Origin: Pedobacter alluvionis
GTDB taxonomy: Bacteria; Bacteroidota; Bacteroidia; Sphingobacteriales; Sphingobacteriaceae
Direction: 5' to 3'
DNA length: 64,000 bases
Assembly (NCBI RefSeq): GCF_003664035.1
Contig: NZ_RCCK01000015.1
Location: 1 to 64,000, forward strand
Below are positions 45,607 through 53,712 of this stretch, one piece after another (within the stretch, counting starts at the first letter, position 1; each line of letters begins with the position of its first letter). The notes under the pieces are model-generated. The model was not told the DNA's origin, searched no databases, and saw only the letters and a program-made list of their open reading frames with translations. Made by a program: the position numbers and the translations under genes.

Positions 45607-47094
45607 ATGTTAAGCATTATACGTGTGTTTATTGTGTCTATATCCTTATTTATAGGGTGCGTACATGCACAATCTAATTTTAATCAAAAAGATTCAATTT
45701 TTTCTTCTTCATTGCAGGAGACACGTAAGATCGAGGTTATATTACCAAAAAATTATGATGCAAAAATCAAAGATGTATATGATGTTCTCTATGTTCTTGA
45801 TGGAGAATGGTATACAGAATTACTTCCTAATGCTTATAACTTTGCAAAATCAGCTGGTTTTGTGCCAAATACCATTATAGTTTTAATTCCTAACATTTAT
45901 ATCAAAGGTATTAATCAAAGAAATCGTGATTTTGAGCCTTTCAACAAAAATAATGGTGCCGGTTATGCAGCCTTTTTATCCTTCTTAGAAAAGGAACTTT
46001 TTATATTTATAGATAAACAATATCCTAATAGTGGTAAAAGGAGCCTATTAGGGAGTTCTCTTGGTGGATTATTTACTGTTTATACTTTCTTAACAAATCC
46101 TGATATTTTTAAGGCTTATCTTGCTTGTGACCCAAATTTAGATTGGAATGAAGAATACCTGTCAAAATTGGCCGTCAAAAGGTTGCCAGAATTTAAAAAT
46201 AAAAAAAGTATTTTATTCATTGCCACTAATGACTATTCTTTTAAAGCCAACGGTGGATATAATTTTAGACAAACTTTAACCGCAAAAGCTCCAGAATCTT
46301 TACACTGGCAGGTAAATACATATCAAAATGAAACACACTACAGTTTACAATATAAAGCCTTCTACGATGCTTTGAGATATAGCTATTCAGGATTTTGCCT
46401 TGAAAAGTTCGATTTGATCCCCAAAGATGCGCTTATCGAGCTAAATAAACCACTTAGATTATATATTTCTAATAAAAATCCTACGGTTCGTTTTACTATA
46501 GATGGAAAAGAGCCAACTATGAAATCTTCAAGGTTATCACCAGATGAGTCTATTGTTATTAACCGAAAAACTATTGTAAAAGTTAAAAATTTAGCTACTC
46601 GTGAGCAATATGCTGATTCAATGAATTTGTTTTTTAATCTAACCGATCGTAGTAAAGAAATGAAAACTGAACAAATGGGAGATACTTCAACGGTTCATTT
46701 TGTTTCTCTGGGAATGTGGATGGAGCTGCCATCATTAAAAAATATTGAATCCATATCTTCCACACAAACAGATAGCATTAATACTAAAGCCAATAATTAC
46801 ACAAGTAAAATTTATTTCACCAGGAAAAAAATTAAAGTAAACCAAGATGGTTATTACGTTTTTGTTGCAGATGCTCCTGATGGATCAAGACTTTATTTAG
46901 GGGATAAGTTGCTTATAAATCATCCAGGTAAGCCCAAATTTGGAATACAAAGTTTTGCGGTGTATTTAAAACGAGGTTATTATACTGTAAAATCGCAATT
47001 ATTGCAAATAGGAGACGCAAAAAAACCGATATTAAGGGTATTTAAAACTACAAAACTGAACGACAAGTGGTGGGAAAATGAAATACAATTATAG
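45607..47094 (+). CDS. Exported esterase-like hydrolase with extra C-terminal domains
   Basis: This 495-residue protein has a signal peptide (ending CVHAQ), then an alpha/beta hydrolase of the putative esterase (EsD/Fes-like) family (about 25-265). The nucleophile elbow is GSSLGG near 160, and a candidate catalytic His is in NETHYSLQY near 240. Residues 280-350 resemble a chitobiase/Fn3-associated domain (YISNKNPTVRFTIDGKEPT). The end (about 390-480) resembles a PA14-like carbohydrate-binding module (DGYYVFVADAPDGSRLYLGDKLL). It probably acts on esterified sugars or siderophores outside the cytoplasm. The gene looks more AT-rich than its neighbours, a weak hint of transfer. Confidence 0.78.
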   Translation: MLSIIRVFIVSISLFIGCVHAQSNFNQKDSIFSSSLQETRKIEVILPKNYDAKIKDVYDVLYVLDGEWYTELLPNAYNFAKSAGFVPNTIIVLIPNIYIKGINQRNRDFEPFNKNNGAGYAAFLSFLEKELFIFIDKQYPNSGKRSLLGSSLGGLFTVYTFLTNPDIFKAYLACDPNLDWNEEYLSKLAVKRLPEFKNKKSILFIATNDYSFKANGGYNFRQTLTAKAPESLHWQVNTYQNETHYSLQYKAFYDALRYSYSGFCLEKFDLIPKDALIELNKPLRLYISNKNPTVRFTIDGKEPTMKSSRLSPDESIVINRKTIVKVKNLATREQYADSMNLFFNLTDRSKEMKTEQMGDTSTVHFVSLGMWMELPSLKNIESISSTQTDSINTKANNYTSKIYFTRKKIKVNQDGYYVFVADAPDGSRLYLGDKLLINHPGKPKFGIQSFAVYLKRGYYTVKSQLLQIGDAKKPILRVFKTTKLNDKWWENEIQL

Positions 47095-47224
47095 CTCCAG
47101 TGAATAACAGCATATCGCATTATGCCTTATCCTGAATGAAGGTTTCAAGTAAATTGACTGAGATATGGGATTTGGTTATTTGGAATAAATCTAAAGAAAG
47201 GTTAACTTGCACCAAATTTAGCAC

Positions 47225-47440
47225 ATGAAGCTGTCGCACCTAAAAGTTGGAGAAAAAGGAACAATTGTAGCTTTTACAGATTTAGATATGTCTGTAAAGT
47301 TAATGGAGATGGGTTGTTTGCCAGGTGAGGTGGTAGAGGTAGAGCGTTTTGCTCCTCTGGGCGACCCTATGGCAATCCGTGTAGCTGGTTATCAGCTTTG
47401 CTTGCGTAAAAGCGAAGCCGATGTTATCATTATACAATAA
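47225..47440 (+). CDS. feoA: Ferrous iron transport protein A
   Basis: This 71-residue SH3-like cytoplasmic protein supports FeoB. The sequence MKLSHLKVGEKGTIVAFTDL, then MEMGCLPGEVVEVERFAPLGDPMAIRVAGYQLCLRKSEAD, is typical of the FeoA family. feoB follows after 11 bp. The 130-bp upstream region has no Fur-type palindrome I can confirm. Confidence 0.95.
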   Translation: MKLSHLKVGEKGTIVAFTDLDMSVKLMEMGCLPGEVVEVERFAPLGDPMAIRVAGYQLCLRKSEADVIIIQ

Positions 47441-47451
47441 ATAAGCTGGGT

Positions 47452-49560
47452 TTGGATATTAAAGTTGCGTTAGTTGGTAATCCCAATACAGGTAAATCTA
47501 CTTTATTTAATCGTTTAACAGGGTTAAATCAAAAAATTGGAAATTTCCCAGGCATCACTGTCGATAAGAAAACAGGTTTTACAAAACTTGCTGATGGTAA
47601 AGAAGCAGAGATTATTGATTTACCAGGAACATATAGCTTATATCCGAAAAGTGCTGATGAAAGCATCGTTTTTCAGGTGCTTGCCGATAAAAAAAACAAT
47701 AGCCATCCTGATGTTATTGTGCTCATTGCCGATGCTTCTAATTTAAAGCGCAATATGCTTTTATATTCGCAAGTAGCAGATTTAGGTATCCCAATGATTT
47801 TGGCCCTGAACATGATAGACCTTTCTACGAAGCAGGGGATTGAGATTAATCTGGATAAACTGGCTGAAAAACTGGGCATTCAGGTGGTTTCCATTTCCGC
47901 AAGAAACAATATCGGAATTGATAAACTGAAACAGGCCATTGCCAATACAAATAAAATTGCCACACAGTTTCAGGATATTGATGTGAATTTTCTGGCTCCG
48001 GAAGCGATTAACGCCATAAAATCGAAGCTAAATTCTGACAACGATTATTATGCGCTGCAGGTACTGCATCAGCATGAACACTTAACTTTCTTTACCGAAA
48101 AGGAACAAGAAGAAATTGAACAGATAGAACAATCTCACCATTTCGAATCTTCGAAGGTTCAGGCCGCAGAAACTATAGCCAGGTATAAACAGCTCAGCAC
48201 GATTTTATCTGATGTGGTTATTGACAGGGGGACAGAAAAGAAATTTTCTTTCAGTGATAAATTAGATGCTATTCTAACCCATAAAATATGGGGATTTGCC
48301 ATTTTCCTGCTTATTCTTTTTGTAATTTTTAATGCCATATTTGCCTGGTCTTCCTATCCAATGGACTGGATTGAGACTGGTTTTGGTTTTATTACCAGCG
48401 TTGGGCACGAATATTTGCCGGCAGGCATGCTTACTGATTTGTTATTGGATGGTATAATTGCAGGTTTAGGTGGTATTTTTGTTTTTATTCCACAGATTGC
48501 AATTCTATTCGCATTCATATCCATTTTAGAAGATACAGGTTATATGGCCCGTGTTACCTTTATGATGGATAAAATTATGAGCAAGGTTGGCCTTAACGGT
48601 AAATCGGTAGTACCGATGATCGGTGGTTTAGCCTGTGCTGTTCCATCTATTATGGCTGCCCGGAATATCGAAAACTGGAAGGATAGAATGATTACCATTA
48701 TGGTTACCCCATTGGTAAGCTGCTCGGCAAGGCTTCCGGTATATATCCTGATTATTTCCTTAATTATCCCTTCGCAAACGGTTTTTGGCGTTTTTAACTT
48801 ACAGGGCTTAGCATTGATGGTAATGTACCTGGTGGGCATTCTTGCTGCGGTATTGGTGGCCTGGGTAATGAAATTCATTATCAAAACCAAAGAAAGATCT
48901 TATTTCATCATGGAACTTCCGGTGTACCGCATGCCAAGATGGAAAAATGTGTTTTATACCATGTACGAAAAATCGAAAACATTTGTTTTTGAAGCCGGTA
49001 AGGTTATCATCGCCATTTCGATTATTCTTTGGGTAATGGCCTCTTTCGGACCCGGAGACCGTTTTGAAAGTATTGATAAAAAATACGAATCTGTTCTAAC
49101 TGATACGACAAAAAATACAGATCATATTAAAGCCCTGGTGGCTACCGAGAAATTGGAAAACTCCTATGTGGGTATTCTTGGTCATTGGATCGAGCCTGCT
49201 ATCCGCCCTTTGGGTTACGACTGGAAGATTGGTATTGGTTTAATTACCTCGTTTGCTGCCCGCGAAGCCTTTGTGGGTACAATGGCCACTATTTATAGTG
49301 TTGATGGAGGTGATGAAGATACCTCGACCATTAGAGAACGCATGTCGGCTTCGGTTAATAACCGCACTGGTTTGCCTGTTTACACTTTTGCTACAGGTAT
49401 TTCTTTAATGCTTTTTTATGCTTTTGCTATGCAATGTATGAGCACAGTCGCTATAGTTTACCGCGAAACCAAAGGCTGGAAATGGCCGGTAATCCAATTG
49501 GCTTACATGACGGCTATGGCCTATGTTGCCGCGCTGGTTGCTTATCAGCTATTAAAATAA
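47452..49560 (+). CDS. feoB: Ferrous iron transporter B
   Basis: This 702-residue Fe(II) transporter has an N-terminal G domain (G1 GNPNTGKST at 9-17, G2 threonine in GNFPGITVDKK, G3 DLPGTYSL, G4 NMID). A helical spacer domain and a membrane part with two Gate motifs follow (for example GLACAVPSIMAARNIENWKDR and ITSFAAREAFVGTMATIY). The start is TTG, 11 nt after feoA. The G1 loop begins at residue 9, so no later ATG is possible. Confidence 0.97.
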   Translation: MDIKVALVGNPNTGKSTLFNRLTGLNQKIGNFPGITVDKKTGFTKLADGKEAEIIDLPGTYSLYPKSADESIVFQVLADKKNNSHPDVIVLIADASNLKRNMLLYSQVADLGIPMILALNMIDLSTKQGIEINLDKLAEKLGIQVVSISARNNIGIDKLKQAIANTNKIATQFQDIDVNFLAPEAINAIKSKLNSDNDYYALQVLHQHEHLTFFTEKEQEEIEQIEQSHHFESSKVQAAETIARYKQLSTILSDVVIDRGTEKKFSFSDKLDAILTHKIWGFAIFLLILFVIFNAIFAWSSYPMDWIETGFGFITSVGHEYLPAGMLTDLLLDGIIAGLGGIFVFIPQIAILFAFISILEDTGYMARVTFMMDKIMSKVGLNGKSVVPMIGGLACAVPSIMAARNIENWKDRMITIMVTPLVSCSARLPVYILIISLIIPSQTVFGVFNLQGLALMVMYLVGILAAVLVAWVMKFIIKTKERSYFIMELPVYRMPRWKNVFYTMYEKSKTFVFEAGKVIIAISIILWVMASFGPGDRFESIDKKYESVLTDTTKNTDHIKALVATEKLENSYVGILGHWIEPAIRPLGYDWKIGIGLITSFAAREAFVGTMATIYSVDGGDEDTSTIRERMSASVNNRTGLPVYTFATGISLMLFYAFAMQCMSTVAIVYRETKGWKWPVIQLAYMTAMAYVAALVAYQLLK

Positions 49561-50097
49561 GAATTTCGTCATTTCGAGCGGAGTGCAACGCAGTCGAGAA
49601 ATCTATCGATAGCTCTCTCGACTAAATGTAAATTTCACTGGAGCTTAGAAGGCGACTATATTAGTAGCGTAACTCTAGCGTTTGTCACCCCTGAGCGTAT
49701 TCGAAGGGCCTCGTTATAATATAATTATTAAGATTAGGAGAGCAAGGCCTGTATAATTATTTGAGTTGCTCCCGCTTTCCGTTTTACTTATCCCGATGAA
49801 ATATCGGGATTGCGTGTTCACTGCAATCGGGTCTAGGTGGCCAATAGGTGATACTATTTAATGGCTGGGTGTTTAGCTGCACAAATCTTTGTTTCTAAAC
49901 CCGGTAGTAGCGGCAGCCCCAGATTCTTCATCGGGGCTATAGCGAATAACGGGGCTGCTGTTCCCGAAACCCTACTGAACGTTCATTTTCCAATAAATCA
50001 CTAAAGGTTTTTACCATATAAGACATATAAGGTCATCCAGGCTCAGGTGTGATTACACAGATTGAGGCCTTTCACCTTTAATCTTTAATCTTTCCGC
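49561..50097. repeat. Repeat-rich intergenic region
   Basis: This 537-bp region without a gene holds several elements. CGTCATTTCGAGCGGAGTGC (49567 onward) is a copy of the dispersed CGTCATTTCG repeat. ATCCCGAT-GAAAT-ATCGGGAT (49790-49810) is a perfect 8-bp hairpin. Around 49900-49975 GCAGCCCC, AGCCCC, GGGGCT and GGGGCTGC can pair in two alternative ways. The stretch 49740-50000 looks like one structured dispersed element of a type I associate with Pedobacter-like genomes. At 50071-50095 the word CTTTAAT/CTTT repeats. Confidence 0.5.
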
Positions 50098-50574
50098 TTA
50101 CCCTAATTCAATCTGCCGCTTGATGCTTTCCTCTAATGATATTAAAGTCTCCGTACGTTGAATACCGTTCACGGCCTGTATTTCTTCGTTTAAAACATGG
50201 CGTAAATGATTGGTGTCTCTGCAAATAATTTTGGCAAACATACTGTAGGCACCGGTAGTATAATGCAATTCTACCACCTCTTTAATTTTGCTCAATTGCG
50301 CAACTGCATCTTTATACTGGATTCCTTTCTCCAGGTAAATGCCCAAAAAGGCGCAAATATCATATCCGGCCTTTTGCGGATCAATGATGAGATGAGAGCC
50401 CTTAATAATGCCCATTTCCTGCAGTTTCTTCATTCTGACGTGTATCGTTCCACCTGAAACAATGAGGTCTTTAGCGATTTCTGTATAGGGTTTAGTGGCA
50501 TCCTGCATCAATTGCTTCAGTATATCGATGTCGAGGTTGTCAATTTCTAAATTGGAATTGTCTTTTTTAAGCAT
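50098..50574 (-). CDS. Lrp/AsnC-family transcriptional regulator
   Basis: This 158-residue regulator has an N-terminal helix-turn-helix (residues 12-65, LDIDILKQLMQDATKPYTEIAK and SGGTIHVRMKKLQEMGIIKG) and a C-terminal RAM/AsnC effector domain (about 75-150, GYDICAFLGIYLEKG, VVELHYTTGAYSMFAKI). It forms oligomers that bind amino acids or similar small effectors. It starts at ATG 50574 and diverges from the tRNA-like genes. Confidence 0.93.
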   Translation of the reverse strand: MLKKDNSNLEIDNLDIDILKQLMQDATKPYTEIAKDLIVSGGTIHVRMKKLQEMGIIKGSHLIIDPQKAGYDICAFLGIYLEKGIQYKDAVAQLSKIKEVVELHYTTGAYSMFAKIICRDTNHLRHVLNEEIQAVNGIQRTETLISLEESIKRQIELG

Positions 50575-50647
50575 ATTTTTGAATTATGATAAGCGAATTT
50601 ACAAATATTTATCAATATTATAAAAATTAAATTAAATGTTTAAAATA

Positions 50648-50679
50648 TTTGCAAGGTATTGGTTGTTCCTTTACATTTG
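50648..50679 (+). promoter_or_regulatory. Promoter of the tRNA-like genes
   Basis: TTTG (50648-50651), 20 bases, then TACATTTG (50672-50679) is the best match in the window to the full Bacteroidota promoter (TTTG, about 20 bp, TAnnTTTG). Transcription would start about 45 bases before the first tRNA-like gene. Confidence 0.6.
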
Positions 50680-50730
50680 TATCAAGCAATTAACAAAAAG
50701 GAAACGTTCTTTCAGAATTGCATAACATAA

Positions 50731-50844
50731 TGTAGGGTGGTGAAACAGGCAGACACACCTCCTTGTCTCGGTGGCGGAGAATAATGGGAATATACCGGTT
50801 TCGGTACTAACCACTCCTTGAAGGTTCGATTCCTTCCCCTACAG
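50731..50844 (+). tRNA. tRNA-like gene 1, apparent anticodon GTC, 45-nt variable region
   Basis: The fold has acceptor TGTAGGG/CCCTACA, discriminator G at 50844, D stem GTG/CAC with loop AAACAGGCAGA, anticodon stem CCTCC/GGTGG (one T-T mismatch), loop TTGTCTC (GTC at 50765-50767) and T arm GAAGG-TTCGATT-CCTTC. The variable region (50775-50819) begins GGAG and ends CTCC-TT and contains a hairpin TACCG-GTTT-CGGTA. Aspartate identity positions known from E. coli are present (G73, G2-C71, G10, G34 U35 C36, C38), but base 37 is T, position 1 is T, and a normal Asp tRNA has a 4-5-nt variable loop. It could be a pseudo-tRNA, a tRNA carrying an insertion, or a regulatory tRNA mimic. Confidence 0.6.
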
Positions 50845-50916
50845 CGGCTTTAGTCCTAAGTCAAGAGTCGATAGTCTTTAGTAGACTTACGACTGCAGAC
50901 TTTGGACTAAGGACTA
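50845..50916. repeat. Word-repeat spacer (AGTC/GACT) between the tRNA-like genes
   Basis: TAGTCCTAAGTC on the left is matched, with one mismatch, by GACTAAGGACTA on the right. AGTC words fill the left half and GACT words the right half. It could fold into a long hairpin separating the two RNAs. Confidence 0.55.
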
Positions 50917-50919
50917 TAA

Positions 50920-51064
50920 TGTTGGGTGGTGAAATTGGCAGACACGCCTCCTTGTCTCGGTGGTGGGGAATAATGGGACAAACGCAGTTTATTGGGTTGA
51001 CCACAAATTAATTTTTTGAACTGTAGCTAACTACCCCTTGAAGGTTCGACTCCTTCCCCAACAG
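50920..51064 (+). tRNA. tRNA-like gene 2, apparent anticodon GTC, 76-nt variable region
   Basis: It has the same core as gene 1: acceptor TGTTGGG/CCCAACA (compensatory change A-T to T-A relative to gene 1), discriminator G, D stem GTG/CAC, anticodon stem CCTCC/GGTGG, loop TTGTCTC (GTC at 50954-50956), T arm GAAGG-TTCGACT-CCTTC. The variable region (50964-51039) keeps the framing GGGG...CCCC (GGAG...CTCC in gene 1, a covarying pair) and the sequence AATAATGGGA. Its interior is different and longer. Conservation of the core, with compensating changes, means both are or recently were under selection. Confidence 0.6.
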
Positions 51065-51191
51065 CATTTTTTATGAATAATAAGTTAGTTAATTGAGCAA
51101 TCCTGGATAGGTTGCTCTTTTTCTTTTTAAGGCCTTTACATTTTAATAGATATATTCCTATATTACCAGTTCAATTTATTCTAACTGTGTA

Positions 51192-52214
51192 ATGCCTGTA
51201 ATGAAAAAACGAGTATCCATAAAAGATATCGCTAAACAATTAAATATTTCCATTACAACCGTATCGTTTGTAATTAATGGGAAAGCAAGAGAAAAAAATA
51301 TCAGCGAATCGCTTACCAAAAAAGTTTTAGAACTGGTTGCTGAATTAAATTATCAGCCCAATACCCTTGCTACAAGTTTAAGAACAGGCAAAACAAAAAT
51401 TATAGGTTTTTTGGTTGATGACATTTCTGAACCTTTTTTCTCTGGTATTGCACGCCAAATTGATGAAATTGCTTCGAGTCTTGGTTATAAAATCCTTTTT
51501 AGCAGCACCAGAAACGATACTGAGAAGGCAATAGAACTGTTGCAGATTTTTAAAGACAGGCATGTTGATGGCTATATTATGGCTTTGCCTGAAGGATTGG
51601 AAGAAGAAGTTAAAAAATTGATTCAAACAGATGCTCCGGTAGTACTTTTCGATCGGTATGTACCGGATGTTAAAACAGATTATGTAATAATTGATAATTT
51701 AAACAGTACCTACGAAGCTACTGAACACCTCATTGAAAATAATTACAAAAAAATAGGGTTTGTAACCATTGATACCTTACAGCAACAGATGGTAGACCGT
51801 TTGGCTGGTTACGAAAGTGCTGTTGAAAAATATAACCTGCCGGTAATTGTCAAGAAGATAAAATATGTAAACTCTGCTGAATCAATTGAGGAGATGATCA
51901 AGTTTTTTAAAGAGAAACAACTTGATGCGGTAGTTTTTGCGGCTAACTATATTTGCCTGGATGGTTTAAGAACTTTTAGAAAATTAGGTATTCAGATCCA
52001 TAAAGATATAGCTGTTGTTTCTTTTGATGATTTCGAAATCCTGGAGTTTTGTGAGCCTCCGGTTACGGCAATTGCACAGCCTCTTGAAGCCATTGCAGAA
52101 AACGTAATGAAAATTTTAATAAACAAGCTTAAAAGAGCTGGAAAGCCTGTTGAAAACATGCAAGTATCGTTACCTACCATCTTAAACGTTAGAGGCTCAA
52201 GCGCAAAGAAATAA
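51192..52214 (+). CDS. LacI-family transcriptional regulator
   Basis: This 340-residue repressor has an N-terminal LacI helix-turn-helix (RVSIKDIAKQLNISITTVSFVINGKAREKNIS) and hinge (NYQPNTLATSLRTGKT), then a periplasmic-binding-protein-like effector domain (IIGFLVDDISEPFFSGIARQID, DGYIMALPEG, VVSFDDFEILEFCEPPVTAIAQP). An alternative ATG nine bases downstream (51201) begins MKKRVSI and is equally good. No sugar-use operon is adjacent, so the target is unknown. Confidence 0.92.
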   Translation: MPVMKKRVSIKDIAKQLNISITTVSFVINGKAREKNISESLTKKVLELVAELNYQPNTLATSLRTGKTKIIGFLVDDISEPFFSGIARQIDEIASSLGYKILFSSTRNDTEKAIELLQIFKDRHVDGYIMALPEGLEEEVKKLIQTDAPVVLFDRYVPDVKTDYVIIDNLNSTYEATEHLIENNYKKIGFVTIDTLQQQMVDRLAGYESAVEKYNLPVIVKKIKYVNSAESIEEMIKFFKEKQLDAVVFAANYICLDGLRTFRKLGIQIHKDIAVVSFDDFEILEFCEPPVTAIAQPLEAIAENVMKILINKLKRAGKPVENMQVSLPTILNVRGSSAKK

Positions 52215-52220
52215 AGCAAT

Positions 52221-52249
52221 AAAAAAGGGAATAGATTAAGTCTATTCCC
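52221..52249 (-). terminator. Terminator after frr
   Basis: GGGAATAGA (52227-52235), TTAAG, TCTATTCCC (52241-52249): a perfect 9-bp stem. The six As at 52221-52226 give a T run on the minus strand. It may also help stop the convergent LacI-type gene. Confidence 0.85.
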
Positions 52250-52272
52250 GCTCTGATTGTATTTTGTACAGA

Positions 52273-52836
52273 TTAAACTGTCATTACATCTTTTTCTTTA
52301 GCTTCGGCATGTTTGTCAACCTTGATGATATAGGCATCGGTTAATTTTTGTACTTCGCCTTCACCGGTTTTAATCTCGTCATCAGAAACACCTTCACCTT
52401 TCAGTTTTTGGATTTTGGTATTGGCATCCTTACGGATGTTACGAACGGTAATGCGGCCTCTTTCGGCTTCCTCCTTAACTTTTTTCACGAGGTCTTTTCT
52501 CCGCTCTTCTGTTAAAGGTGGTACAACCAGGCGGATAACAATACCATCATTTTGCGGATTGATACCAATATTAGCTACCTGAATAGCTTTTTCGATTGCA
52601 GTTAAAAGTGATTTTTCCCAGGGTTGGATTACGATTGTTCTGGCATCAGGTGTATTAATACTGGATACTTGTGATAGTGCTGTAGCTGCGCCATAATAAT
52701 CTACGAAAATACCATCCAACATTCCAGCTGATGCTTTTCCAGCTCTGATTTTAGTTAATTCAGATTCACAATGATCGATTGCTCTATCCATTGCAGATTG
52801 AGCATCCATTAATTGTAATTGTATGAGGTCGTTCAT
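52273..52836 (-). CDS. frr: Ribosome recycling factor
   Basis: This 187-residue factor splits post-termination ribosomes with EF-G. Family motifs: IRAGKASAGMLDGIFVDYYG, LSQVSSINTPDARTIVIQPW, DGIVIRLVVPPLTEERRKDLVKK and RNIRKDANTKI. Length is standard. It lies 39 bp downstream of pyrH in the same operon. Confidence 0.97.
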   Translation of the reverse strand: MNDLIQLQLMDAQSAMDRAIDHCESELTKIRAGKASAGMLDGIFVDYYGAATALSQVSSINTPDARTIVIQPWEKSLLTAIEKAIQVANIGINPQNDGIVIRLVVPPLTEERRKDLVKKVKEEAERGRITVRNIRKDANTKIQKLKGEGVSDDEIKTGEGEVQKLTDAYIIKVDKHAEAKEKDVMTV

Positions 52837-52875
52837 AATTGTGTGTATTTCTACAAAAATAATAATTTTTATTCC

Positions 52876-53580
52876 TTATTTAACCAGGGTTCCAATAGGT
52901 TCGCCATTAGCGATTTTCATGAAATTGCCATGTTTGTTCATATCAAACACAATAATCGGCACTTGGTTTTCTTCGCAAAGGGTAAAGGCTGTCATATCCA
53001 TTACATTAAGGCCTTTATCATAAACTTCTCTGAAAGAAATTTCTTCGTATTTAGTGGCTAACGGATCTTTTTCAGGATCTGCAGTATAAATTCCATCAAC
53101 ACGTGTTCCTTTTAAAACAACATCAGCTTTGATTTCGATAGCACGTAAAGCTGCAGCAGAATCGGTGGTGAAGTATGGGTTTCCGGTTCCTGCACCAAAA
53201 ATAACCACACGGCCTTTTTCTAAATGCCGAACAGCTCTTCTGCGAATAAATGGTTCGCAAATCTGTTCCATTTTAATGGCAGTAAGTAAACGTGTTTTAA
53301 TACCCACTTTTTCTAACGCATCTTGCAAGGCCATAGAGTTGATAACTGTTGCCAACATGCCCATATAATCGGCCTGTGCCCTGTCCATCCCACTTTTTTC
53401 TGCGCTTAAGCCCCTAAAAATATTCCCTCCTCCAATTACGATTGCGATTTCTAAACCTTTATCGTGTACAGCTTTGATATCTTCAGCGTATTGTTTAACG
53501 CGTTCATTATCAATTCCATATTGTTTGTCGCCCATTAGCGATTCTCCGCTAAGCTTTAATAGGATGCGTTTGTATTTCAT
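52876..53580 (-). CDS. pyrH: UMP kinase
   Basis: This 234-residue amino-acid-kinase-fold enzyme phosphorylates UMP to UDP. Motifs: RILLKLSGESLMG (phosphate binding), VIGGGNIFRG, MGMLATVINSMALQDALE, GTGNPYFTTDSAAALRA and GTRVDGIYTADP. Length is normal. It forms the pair pyrH-frr; tsf, usually next to it, is 8 kb away here. Confidence 0.97.
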   Translation of the reverse strand: MKYKRILLKLSGESLMGDKQYGIDNERVKQYAEDIKAVHDKGLEIAIVIGGGNIFRGLSAEKSGMDRAQADYMGMLATVINSMALQDALEKVGIKTRLLTAIKMEQICEPFIRRRAVRHLEKGRVVIFGAGTGNPYFTTDSAAALRAIEIKADVVLKGTRVDGIYTADPEKDPLATKYEEISFREVYDKGLNVMDMTAFTLCEENQVPIIVFDMNKHGNFMKIANGEPIGTLVK

Positions 53581-53664
53581 GACCTCAAAAATATTAACAA
53601 TTTTTTACTTACGGGCTATCGTTTTAATATTTGATGTAAATATTTAATTAGGTTGGGTATATAA

Positions 53665-53693
53665 ATAAAAAAAGGCGATATGAATATATCGCC
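53665..53693 (-). terminator. Terminator after the large lipoprotein gene
   Basis: GGCGATAT (53674-53681), GAAT, ATATCGCC (53686-53693): a perfect 8-bp stem. The A-rich run at 53665-53673 provides the T tract on the minus strand. Confidence 0.8.
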
Positions 53694-53712
53694 CTTTCTG
53701 TTATTGGATTAA

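Noticed and set aside
50731..51064. tRNA-Leu or tRNA-Ser call for the tRNA-like genes
   Set aside because: The D arm resembles tRNA-Leu, but the loop reads TTGTCTC, the discriminator is G and the variable regions are far too long for either.
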